Shown piece by piece: positions 28,979-39,900 of a stretch of DNA of 64,000 nucleotides. Origin of the DNA: Perca fluviatilis (lineage: Eukaryota > Chordata > Actinopteri > Perciformes > Percidae); NCBI RefSeq assembly GCF_010015445.1, contig NC_053118.1:8059781-8123780 (forward strand). Reading direction: 5' to 3'. A model generated the notes under the pieces. The model was not told where the DNA came from and searched no databases. It was given only the letters and a program-made list of their open reading frames with translations. Position numbers and translations under genes: made by a program. Each line of letters starts with the position of its first letter. Position 1 is the stretch's first letter.

Positions 28979-30164
28979 ATTATAGAGTGAAGTGTTCATA
29001 GTGCAGGTCTGGCTCTGAGGAGTTCATCCAGAGAGCCTAGGGGGGGCAGCAGGCTACTTGGTCAAAATCCAAAGCATACCGACACATTATAACGCAACGC
29101 CGCCCCCTGCTGTCATGGACACAAATACAAGACAGGGTTTAATCAGTAACTGGAAAAGAGCTTTTTGGATCATGTGAATTATGGAAGTTTTTAGACCTCT
29201 TTATTCAAATGGCAAAGCATTTAGCATTTGACAACGTCTCCAATTTTCAAATGCAATTTGAATATCACAACACATTAAACACGGTTCAATAACAGTTTTT
29301 CCCTGCCACAGTCAGACTGATGGCAAAAACAAAATAAAACACTGAACAATTCACTGTGATTAAATGTGCAATACTCCTCACTACTACACTCTACTGTGAA
29401 ATACCACTGTGCAGTATTTGCAATATTTATTTCATGACAAATGCGATACCCCCCATAGTTGTCACAGACCCATTACCCTTAGGACAGTGTTTATAACCTG
29501 TATATATGTATTATTGCTACTCTAACAGTCCTTCTTTTTGGTATGTTTACAAGCTCCTGGTTTACAGTAGTACTGACACTCCACTTACAGTATTCATAAT
29601 TTATCATATTTTTGTGCAGTCTTTTGTATCATATTTAAGTTTTTTTTATCTTATTTTATTTACATTGTGTAATCTTTGTGTTTTAATTTGTGTGCTTTTC
29701 TTTGCCCTTAACTCTTTTTTTACTTTACTTTTTACTTTTTACTCAAAGAGCCTGCACAAGAATCCCTATGTGCCTGGACTGTTTGGTGTATGCACAAATG
29801 GCAAATACAAATCTTGAATATGCATTTTTCATTTGACAATTTAACATGCAAACATTTTAAATAAAAAAATAAAAACACCTTTGATGGTCAACTCATCAAT
29901 CAAGCACTGTAAAAGGCAACAGGTGAGTGTACCTGTCTCCCGCAAAAAAGGTAAGAGGAAGAGTGAGGATGAAGAGAGCAGATTCAGCTGAGATGAGGCT
30001 TAGGGTTGTTGTACCAGTAATTCATGCTTTATTTGATGTCTTCACAAGTGTTTTTGCTGTGCTTATGTAGGCTACTATATTAGGCCTATAGTTACAGAGA
30101 AGGGAATTACATTTTATAAATTAGATGAAATGCATAGCGCCAGCATTGCCCTGTCTTATTGCTG

Positions 30165-30503
30165 AAGCTTGGACCCAAATGCAATTAAATTCGGGTAATA
30201 GAATTTAATGACAAAAAGTGTCCAGAGGTTGGCAGGCAAGCAAACACAAAAGTAACCTAGTCCCAAAAAGCAGGCAGAACACAAACGACATCAAAACCAC
30301 AAGAAACACAGCAACAGATGCAGCACACAGACAAGACACAAAGGAAACACAGCCTAAATACACAGGGTAACAAACACCAACAAGGGACAGGTGATACAAC
30401 AGGTGGAACACACCAGGGCGGGGCAGAACAATCCAACAGGCTGGAAAACACAAGACAGGAAGTAAGACATAGGCTATATACAGAACACTCACAAACGTGA
30501 CAA
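30165..30503. mobile_element. Unclassified insertion upstream of calhm6b
   Basis: A 0.34-kb segment beginning about 'ttgctgaagcttggaccc' and ending 'caaacgtgacaa' interrupts sequence otherwise shared with 23793-23815 of block A. It is A/C-rich on the plus strand with no convincing ORF. Family not recognised. Confidence 0.5.
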
Positions 30504-30835
30504 GACTAGGTTAGTGACGGTTTATAACTGAACTTTTCTCATCATTTAGAGATCCTGATCTCATAATTAACATAATACATAATTATGAGATAGTGTGTCT
30601 CATTTATTGTGTAGGAATGCAATGCGCCATACACTCATTTTTTATTTAAAATGTGTACAGACATTAATTATTTTGCCAATAATGTTCATTAATTATAGTG
30701 TGGCCTAGTCAAACAATAGCCTATAGAGGAACCTAACATCAGTGTGACAACATACACATCAAAAACTCTACCCAAACATCTCTTTCATCCACAAGATTAC
30801 CATTAAAATGTATTTCATAAACTCTTTTGTGTATA

Positions 30836-31735
30836 GGGGAGCGCGGGGCACAAAGTAACACTTTTTGGTTTTGGCTAAATATTTCTCAAACCATTTGAGT
30901 TTTACTGCTCATATTTTTATACAAGCAACATACATATCTCTGCTACAAAGGTGCACTGAAAGTTTGTTTGTAGGACCTACCGTTCTTGAACAATTCCCCC
31001 GAGAGTGGCGATAGGTGAAATGTTACAACCTGCCCCATATGTGGTTATTTAACACAAATAATTCAATAGCATTGTGCTATACACCTAATAAAACTGTATA
31101 AAACACGTATTTACTAAACTCTGCATAATATAATAGTTTAATTTATGGATCTATTAAAAAAAAATAATAATAAAGTAAAAAATAATAAAAAATAAGATTC
31201 TCATTCTGTGGACAAAAGAAATGCAATACATAGTTGTTCACACTGTACTTAAATACTTCCAAAATATTTATTTTGAAACATTAATGCAAATTAAAGACTT
31301 TGTGAATTAGAAATGGCATATAATTATAGGTGCGGCTTAGTTGTAACACCGCGTTACAACTAGCCCCGCTGTGACGCGTTTACTTCAGGACTGGCTAGCA
31401 CTCGCTAAGCGATGGTCACATCTTTTATAGTGGTACGATGTTTTAGCCAAGAGGACGGTGCTCAAGGCAATATAAGATTAGATACACTGACTTCCACACA
31501 CTCTTTAGAAATCGAAAAATACTTCTGACCAAAAAAAATACTTTTTTGACGCCAAAACACAATTTCTTCTCTCTCTCGGAGACAGCAGAAGTAAACAGAA
31601 TTCCAAATTGGCTGGAACACATCTAATGGCAATGTCATTACATGCCCTGAAGCACATCCACTTCTACCTTGTGCAACCATCTGAAAAACCCCATGTTACA
31701 TTTAACTCCGCGTTACTTTGTGCCCCGCGCTCCCC
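30836..31735. mobile_element. TIR element, about 900 bp, TA target
   Basis: Long inverted ends ggggagcgcggggcacaaag and the complement at 31710-31735, flanked by TA on both sides. Inner 'gttacaac' and 'gccccgc' phrases repeat. No transposase ORF. Upstream of calhm6b only. Confidence 0.75.
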
Positions 31736-31978
31736 TACTATAAGTGGTCATCGTGTCTATCCACGAAATACCGTTTCAGTCTGTAAGTGGAAACACACTC
31801 TCTTACACACAGAGGTTACAAGTGTGTCCTCTATCTATTGAGCGTAACTACAGCCTGCATAAATAAATCTTGGCGAGCAGGTTAGGTTTTGGGTTACACC
31901 TGTGGGGGCTGGTTTGGGGTTTCGAGGGGGCTGGCTCGTGACGAGAGACAAACAGACAGACATAGACACAAAAAGGTG

Positions 31979-31990
31979 GAAGTGAAAGTG
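31979..31990 (+). promoter_or_regulatory. PRDI/IRF-type motif before calhm6b
   Basis: Same 12-mer gaagtgaaagtg at the same distance from the ATG (39-50 bp) as in copy a. The flank just upstream differs by a short CAGA-type indel. Confidence 0.5.
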
Positions 31991-32028
31991 TAAGTGTCAG
32001 TCGCTCTCTCACACAGTAGTTAGAGAAG

Positions 32029-33125
32029 ATGGAGAAGTTTAAGATGGTTCTGGACATCGCTACCAAGCAGAACAGCCTCGGGTTCGGGGCGGTCGCCCTG
32101 GTGACAGCGGGCGGGGAGCAGTTCTTCTCCGTGGCGATGTTCTCTTGTCCCTGCAATGACCTGAACTTCGTCTACGGCATGGTGTTCCTGCTGGTGCCCG
32201 CCCTGGCTCTCCTGCTGCTGGGTTACATCCTGAGTAAGAAGACGTGGAAGACGCTGACGGGTGTGTGCCAGCGCCGGGCCGCGCTGTGCCGCTGGAGGAG
32301 ACTGACCGTCATCTGCACGGCCCTCTTCCAGGTGAGCAGCACCGCGCTGGTGGCGCCTGCCAGCTGGATCGCTGTGGCTCTGATCAACGGGAAATTCTAT
32401 GAGTGTGCGATGACCGGGACCAATGTGACCGCTTACAACAAGTACCTGTGTGGAGAGAAGGGCTCCCGGCTCCAGTGTCAGCAGGAGCTGTACAGGCTGC
32501 CCTGCGGGACAGGCAACAGTGTCCCGCAGCTGGACAGGCAGGATGTCCTGCTCACCCTGAAAGCTCAGTCTCAGGTCAGTGCTGCTTAACCCGTTTAACT
32601 AACAAAGTAGTTCAAACCATTGGACCGTTCTCACCTGGATCAATAGAAACACAACCTAGTCTTCCTTGGCTGAAGAGGTGCCAGTGGGCAAATGACAAGA
32701 AAAAAAAGAATAGCCTACAGTAGCACAAATATAAAATCAAGGAAGTTGCAACAAGTAGCCTAACCACGGAGCTTTGTTTGCGCTGTTGCTACGCTGGAAC
32801 TCCCCGTTTACCTCCCCCTCTCTCCCTCTGGGATCAGCGCTATATGAGCTCCGTATGAGCACAAATATGGATTTAAAAACGACTTTATTGATTTAAAATA
32901 GTCCGTCAGAGTAGGCCTAGCCTATATGCTTACTAGGACTAGCAAGATGTTAGAATCCCTTGATATTCAGCACTTAAGCGCTGTTGTTGGAGATGTACCC
33001 TTGGGTGGGGTTGGATTGGGGGACGACCGTCTGGTGCCTCCAATACGACACATCATCAGTTGGGTGTTTCGGCCTTTTATCACAATACACCCTCACCCGA
33101 GGCTGGCCCACCGCAGGCTGATCAG

Positions 33126-33164
<39 letters not shown>

Positions 33165-34986
33165 GCACTGGCGGCTCCATGAGGTCAGAGTTTATTATCA
33201 AAACTGTGTAATAAGTTGCTGTTGTAGTAGAGTATTTCATTTTGGTTAAATGCTGTGTTCTGTTAAGAAAGAGTGGTCCCCATAGGATGCAAGACACATT
33301 TCAGAAAAAAAATGAAAATCAAATCAAATCCAAATCAAGTTGTGTTAGTGCGACAGCATCACGTGCATCATCCTTTTACAGTCTGGTATCATCCATTAAA
33401 AAAAGTCTGTTTGATCCGGAAATAGCATGAGAAAAAAACCCAGATGGGTTCATTTTTTGGTTTAACTCAGAGGAAACTAAAAGTACAGAAATTGATTCAA
33501 AGACTAATTCAGAGCCATCTTTTATAATAACCACCCATTGTTTATTTAAACGTGAAGATCTCTTTATGCAATTTCTGTCAAATGAATATCTTTAATGCTA
33601 TCAAATCACTGAGTGAGGTATCCAAAGTGTGTGCGCTTCCTTTTTTTTGCGTGCAAAAGTCATGTTTCATATTCGTATCTGAGAATAAAAAACAAAAAAC
33701 ACTTGCTGTAGTTAGGGACATTGACCACAGGACAGAGACCTGTTTTCAGTTTCTTGTTAGGCTACTTCTTGTTGTCAGTCGGAGCCATTAGCTATAGGGT
33801 GCCGTTTGTAAAGCGGCTCACGCTGAAAATAACAGCAACATTTTGTCACATTTAGCTTCAAACAATGTTTAAAAAACAGAGATATTTTAAATAGTTGAAT
33901 CCAAATATTAAATGTTACACCTAAATGTTAAATGCTAAATCTAAATGTTAAAATTAAATCTAAATTTAAATGTTAAATCTAAATATTAAATCTAAATCTA
34001 AATGTTAAATCTAAATCTAAATGTTAAATCTAAATGCTAAATCTAAATGTTAAATCTAAATCTAAATGTTAAATCTAAATCTAAATGTTAAATCTAAATG
34101 TAAATGTTGAATCTAAATATTAAATGTTAAATCTAAATGTTTCGAGATGCATTTTGAATTTGCATATAAGTTAAATATTTAGATTTAACATTTAGATTTA
34201 ACATTTAGATTTAGATTTAGATTTAGCATTTAGATTTAGATTTAAATTTAACATTTAGATTTAACATTTAATATTTGGATTTAACTATTTAAAATATCTC
34301 TAAGTTGACAAATATTGTTGTAAATGTGCAAAAAAGTGACCCTCAAAAATTCATATCAGATTTTTAAACACTGTTTGAAGCTAAATGTGACAAAATGTTA
34401 TTTTCAGCGTGAGCAGCTTTACAAACGGCACCCCATAATTAGCTGCATAAAACATTGCTCTCGTTTTTTTATCCTTTCATTTCACCTATTAATGTGTGAC
34501 AAATGTCTATGTGGCTTTCTCTATCCCTGATTCTAAATCCATACTGTGTGACCACAGATTCTGGGTTGGCTGCTGGTCGCCTCTATCATGTTGTCCAGTC
34601 TGCTGCTGACCTGTGTGGCTCGGTGCACCTCCCCCATCAGTTACCTGCAGATCCGCTTTTGGAGAGACTATGTCCATGAAGAGAGCAGCCTGATGGATTC
34701 ATATACCACCAAACACGCCAAACAGCTCGCTGAGAGGAACGTGAAGAGCTTTTTCAACAAGATATCGCCTGAAGAAATTGTCACCCCTTCCAACAAGGAC
34801 TGGGAGAAGATCTCCTCCCTCTACACGTTCAGCACCAAAGACAACTACTACAGCACCTTGCACCGTGCGGTGGAGGACAGTCAGGAGGCCGACAACGGGA
34901 TGATAAGGTTGACTTCGGTCAAGTCAAATGATTCTGCTGGCCACACCCCTGCTGTTCTTAGTTTTGTAGATGATGGCTCGGTGTGA
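32029..34986 (+). CDS. calhm6: Calcium homeostasis modulator 6-like, copy b
   Basis: Exon 1 is 32029-32574 (182 codons) and exon 2 is 34558-34986, a predicted 324 aa. By eye, exon 1 differs from copy a by a single base (Ile to Asn at residue 163). It keeps CPC at 40-42, the loop-2 cysteines and the NVT site. Exon 2 starts ILGWLLVASIMLSSLLL and ends in AVLSFVDDGSV, which resembles the mammalian CALHM6 tail (VLGFVDSS), so copy b probably keeps the ancestral C-terminus. Exon 2 differs from copy a at about a dozen sites before the tails diverge. The intron (2.0 kb) holds a GT repeat and a 644-bp hairpin element. Confidence 0.93.
33129..33163 (+). repeat. GT microsatellite in calhm6b intron
   Basis: About 17 GT units, in a part of the intron (about 32730-33190) that has no counterpart in block A. 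Confidence 0.9.
33794..34437. mobile_element. Long-hairpin MITE with ATTTAGATTTA lattice, 644 bp
   Basis: The ends atagggtgccgtttgtaaag and their complement are followed inward by complementary arms. The left half is made of 'taaatctaaatgt' units and the right half of 'acatttagattta' units, so the whole element can fold on itself. Flanked by attagct (33787-33793, 34438-34444). The other two copies of this intron have the empty site 'gccatt-gctgcataaaac'. Confidence 0.85.
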
Positions 34987-36962
34987 CAAGATTTCAGCAT
35001 CAAAGGATGTCTGAGTTAGGGTTAGAACAGTTTGCTGATACATGAATTAGGCTATAGTCTACTGTGAAGTGCTCATAGTGCAGGTCTGGCTCTGAGGAGT
35101 TCATCCAGAGAGCAAGGGGCAGTAGGTCAAAATCCAAAGTATAGGACAAACTGAAATTCTGACCTAATGATGGCACTAGATGAAAAGGGTCAGATTATTA
35201 TTCTAAGTGTCTGACACTGCAGAGCCGATGATCTGGACCAGAGAGTTGGCTGTAGCACAACCAGCTCTCAACTTCAGCCTGTCTGTATCCAAAGGTAACG
35301 TCTGTAAAAGCTGCGCCAAGTGCAGCTCGACATTTAGTTGGCACAATTCGGGAAATTTGCAAGTGAAAATCTTTTTAAACAAAATGAAGCTAAGCTGTCT
35401 GTACTCCAAAACAAAAACTCTCTGGATCTGCTGTCTCCACACTCCTGTTCATGTTCCACGCTCTAACATCCTTGGATCCACACACCGCTGTCTTCTGGCA
35501 AGTCACCTCGCGAGATTTCAGAACAAGACTTTTCCATCTTCCGATAATGTTGTCAGACACTTAGAACAATAATCTGAGCCTGTCAGCTGCAAAAACAGAA
35601 CTTTTAGTGGATGCTGACTGACGCTGAACATTTGTCCTGTAGGATTACACTGCAGCTCGGTTCACGGCTGCCGGTTACAGCGTTCTCGCTCGACGCTGGA
35701 CCAATTTCAAAGATTTACACACTTACTCACAAGTGTGTGGGAAAATAGGGTTGAAAATAGGTTGAAAAATATTGAAATTCTCATTTAAATAGAGATACAA
35801 AGGATGACACGACTGAAAGCAGAACAGTGTGAAATCACGATTCACGTGAGCCTTGATGCCCCCAAATGACTGGGCTGAAACAGGAAATGGACCACTTCCT
35901 GTGCACTGCTGGTAGACTGCATACAAACAGTATACATGTACACATTCAGAACGTGAGCTTCAGTGATGAAATGAATGTATTCATATGTGACGGCCTGTGC
36001 AGTCATTGTAAAACTCAAAGTGATGGCTTTAATGATGGTGTGGCTGTAACAGCAGCATAATAATAATAATAATAATAATAATGATGTGCTTCATATGTTC
36101 ACTGCTTCCTGTATAATGCACTGTGCGTGATTCAGTCTGAGTACTTCACTCTTGTGGTAATGGAACAGAGAAACCACCAAGAGGATGTGCTCACTTCCTC
36201 ACTCTGCTGCTGATGCTGACTGCCTCTCTCTGTCTCTGCAACAACTGGCACTGTATGTTCTCTACCGAGACATTTCAACAGAAGGAATGAATGCTGTCCT
36301 TCTGTACGATTTTCTGCACATTTGTTGTCCCCCTTTGCACATTTTTTAAATTCCAGAACAAAAATTGCTGATTTCATCCTTGTTGAATGATAATGAGACG
36401 TGTTTGTTGTGTCTGGTGAGCGTGTGTGCATGAAGAGAAACAAATCCAGTTGTCAAACTTCTCATTGCATATAAATGGATGACTGCTTCATATAAAAGTG
36501 ATTAGAAACAGATGCATGACGCCGTTTCCGTTTCTTTGGTGTGTGTTTTTTTTTCCAGCGTGAAAGGGTTTCATGTTGCATTCCTTGCAAGGACACAGAC
36601 TCACAGTCATTAAAAAACTAGACCAGCAGGTTTTTTGTAATTGGACAGGAAGCATGTAAAGAGGGATGTACATGAAAACAGAGAAAGGGAAGTAAAGTGC
36701 AACTGTGCCTATCTCTTTAGTGGCAGCGCAGTGGGGACTTCCCTTTGCAGGAGATCAAGAGGCTCTGGGCGGGCCGGAAGGAGCGCCGGACCAACTGAAG
36801 GAGGAGTCTGAAGAGAACCAGTGCCAGCCGAAGGGAGTGGCTCAAACAGGCTTGGCAGATTTGTTTTGTCTTCAGCTGTGAAAGAACACAGGAGAACAGG
36901 GATCTGTCTTTCACTTTGGTCAATTTCTTGTGGAGTGTGTCTGAAACCTCCCCGCTGATGCC
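34987..36962. other. calhm6b-calhm5a intergenic region
   Basis: No gene is seen. It contains a MITE at 35190-35577 and a short (AAT)n at 36057-36083. The whole stretch is repeated with few changes at 44904-46895. The last 250 bp are the putative calhm5a promoter and 5' UTR. Compared with copy b they lack about 41 bp just before 'ctctgtctttcac'. Confidence 0.6.
35190..35577. mobile_element. TIR MITE, 388 bp
   Basis: Ends tcagattattattctaagtg and the near-complement at 35558-35577. No clear target duplication. A second copy lies at 45105-45489 in the duplicated block, so it is older than the duplication. Confidence 0.65.
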
Positions 36963-39900
36963 ATGGATAACATCCAGACTGTCCTGCGTTTCTTCATGAA
37001 CCAGAAATCCACCATTGGCTACAGCTTCATGGCTCTCATGACTGTAGGTGGGGAGCGAGTCTTCACCCTGGTTTCCTTTCAGTGCCCGTGCAACCACGAC
37101 CAGAACTTTGCCTACGGGCTGACCTTCCTGCTGGGCCCGGCTGCAGTGCTGCTGGTTTTGGGTCTCTTGTTCACCAGCAGGCTGTGGAGGCTCTACACTG
37201 GTTGCTGCCTCAACCCCATGAAGCTGTGCCCCCGTGGGAACTGCTTGGGCCACCTCCGGGTGTTGATGAGCATTTTCTGTGGAGCTTGCGTGGCTCCTGT
37301 AATGTGGCTCTCCGTGGCCCTGCTCAATGGGACCTTCTATGAGTGTGCGGTCAGTGGTCTGGATGATAACCTGGTGGTGGACCTGTTCTGTAAAAACAAG
37401 ACATTGGCGTGTCGGGAGGAGCTGGCCCGAGTGCCCTGTGATCGCTCCAAACTGTCCACCGATGAGCGCATGGAGCTGCTGCTCATGTTCAGGGCCCAGT
37501 CCCAGGTAAGAGGCACGCAGAGAGAGACCCACCTGTTGATGGGAGTTGATGATGTCATAGTGATGTCATAGGGGTTATCTCAGCTTGGGTTTAGAGACAC
37601 AAATGGAAGGAAACTTGAACTTTGAAAATCTTTACACTTGACTTAATATAGCTATAATATAAGTTATTCTACATGCAAACAGTTTTTTTATGTAGTTATC
37701 AGTTAGTACAGATATAATATAAGACAGGTCTGAATAAAACTGGGTGATAAGAAGAAGAAGAAGAAGAAGATTTATTTATTTATATTAGGACAATGCACAT
37801 TAATGAACATTTCTGTAAATGCGCCAGTGTTAGCCAGTTGGCTAATTTTCAACTGTAGTCCTAGTTACCTAGTATGGCCAAAATCTTTTATCTCGATATA
37901 AATCATTTCATATCTTGATAAAGTTATGTATCACGATATAGTTTTTCTATAGGTTTCCTGGTAATTCAATAAATAAATAATCTATATGGGCGCCTGGGTA
38001 GCTCACCTGGTAGTGGGGGCGCCCATATATAGAGGTTTAGTCCTCGACGCAGCGGCCAGAGGGTTCGACTCCGACCTGCAGCCCTTTGCTGCATGTCATT
38101 CCCCCTCTCTCTCCCCTTTCATGTCTAAGCTGTCATATAGAAATAAAGGCCTAAGATGCCCAAAAATAATCTTAAAAAAAAGAAATAGTATATATGAAAT
38201 CACCACATGGTAAATCCTATTTCTGTAAACTTCTGTGTAAATTTAATATTTGACAAATGAAAAGTAGTGCAAAATGATATTGCTGTAACGCAGTTGGCTG
38301 CTGGTTACTATTTAGATTTAGAAAAACATATAGATGTAGAAATTTGTATATCGTTTTGACAATGCATATCATTTTGCCCAGCCTTATGTCTGAAGGTGTT
38401 TTTTTTTCAACTGCAACCAAGGAAAGTTGTGTTTTTCACTCTCTGTTGATCACCAGAAAAAGTCAGTTGATGAATACAGAGAGTTGATTTCTCTCCTATA
38501 TTGCAATCTCGTGAAAAAGCTACAGAGAAAAAGGTAGTAAGTGGACCTTGAGTTAAGGTTATTTTCAAATTATCATCAGTGTTACGCCCTAACAAGTAAA
38601 CATTTATGGAAAAACACTTCAGATAACTGGCTGGTCCAATCTTAATATCATTAAAGGGGTGATAGAATGATTATATAGGGTATTTTACACTGTTCCTTAA
38701 GGTCTCCTAATAGGATATGTAACATTGGTTGGGCTGAAAATTGCCCGAATGCTATTTTATTAGACCCTTAACTACCCTGTGAATATGGCTCTATTTGGAA
38801 CAAGAGCTTTTCTCCAAATATGGTATGCTCATGAATATTTAGAATGAGCTGCGCGCTGATTGGTTTGAGCAAACTACATAGAAACACATTGGAGACACGA
38901 CAGCAGGTCTCACTGCAAAGTTATACATTGTTTGTTGGGCTATTCCGTAAATTCACTTCTGAGACTTTTTTAAGTGAGAAATCAACTATATAAAGCTTAA
39001 ATATGGGCAGTTTTACGAAAATTGATGGCTAATTGCAAATTTGGTAAGACTGTGTGTTGGAGTTCAGTGGCCGGTGCTGCCTGTGTTGCTGCCTCACCGC
39101 CTGGCCTGCCTTCCTTCACAGACCCCGGCCTCAGTCACGGCTGGTAGGTCTTATAAACCTAACAACGGTGTCCGATTTCAAATTAATGAATATTTGTGAA
39201 GATTAGGGGTTTAGTTAGCTGCGACTGTCCCTTCAATCCTAGCTGTGTAGCTACAAATCACGGATAGTTAGCTTCATTTTTGGTCGTAATTCGAGTATAT
39301 TTACAGTTTGAATTTCATCACGCCACTTATACAACATCTACCTAAAGGTCTTATAAAGCTAACAACGGTGTCCGATTTCAAGTGAATGAATATTTGTGAA
39401 GATTAGGGGTTTCGTTAGCTGCGACTGTCCTTTCAATTCTAGCTATATGTAGCTACAAATCACGGATAGTTAGCTTAATTTTTGGTCATAATTCGAGTAT
39501 ATTTAGGGCCCGAGCGCCGACAGCGGCGAAGGCCCTATTGAAACTGAAGGAATTATTATTCTTTCTTCTATTATTATTTTCCCTTCAAATGAATTGGCTT
39601 TTTGAGGGCCTTAACATATTCAAAAACTCACCAAATTTGGCGGTCGCATCAAGTCTGTTGAACATTTACGTATTTTAAGGGTTTCGGGAATAGGCGCACA
39701 AAATTGGCTCGCTAGCGCCCCCTAGAAAGTTAAGAAAATTGAGCCCCTGCTGTGCGTTTAACGGAGACTCACAAAACTTGGTACACATATGTAACATGTC
39801 ACGATGTACAAAAAACTTCATTAGAGCCATACCCTAAACCCAACAGGAAGTCCGCCATTTTGATGTCAAAGTTCGAAATTAGTGCGATTTTGGACATTTC

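Larger units (their letters stand above)
17998..29080 (+). repeat. Segmental duplication, block A (calhm6a)
   Basis: Homologous to block B starting about 29091: 'acgccgccccctgctg' and about 450 bp after it match, then the pieces at 22615-22866, 23690-24850 and 28330-28980 match. Block A carries extra insertions: solo LTR plus L2 LINE, a TTAA MITE and the Harbinger pair. Homology stops near 29080, where block B begins directly. Confidence 0.8.
29091..35130 (+). repeat. Segmental duplication, block B (calhm6b)
   Basis: Repeats block A in the same orientation. It lacks the LTR/L2, the TTAA MITE and the Harbinger pair, but has its own insertions at 30165-30503, 30836-31735 and 33794-34437. Downstream of exon 2 it matches the orphan block at 44904 onward. 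Confidence 0.8.

Noticed and set aside
36717..37532. 271-codon open frame on the minus strand over calhm5a exon 1 (and a 203-codon one at 46854-47465)
   Set aside because: It is an antisense shadow of a GC-rich coding exon. Presence in both copies only reflects recent duplication, and no family is recognised.
37988..38080. Possible tRNA gene
   Set aside because: A- and B-box-like motifs are present, but the clover-leaf is degenerate and a SINE body with an A-rich tail follows. Two related copies have the same form.
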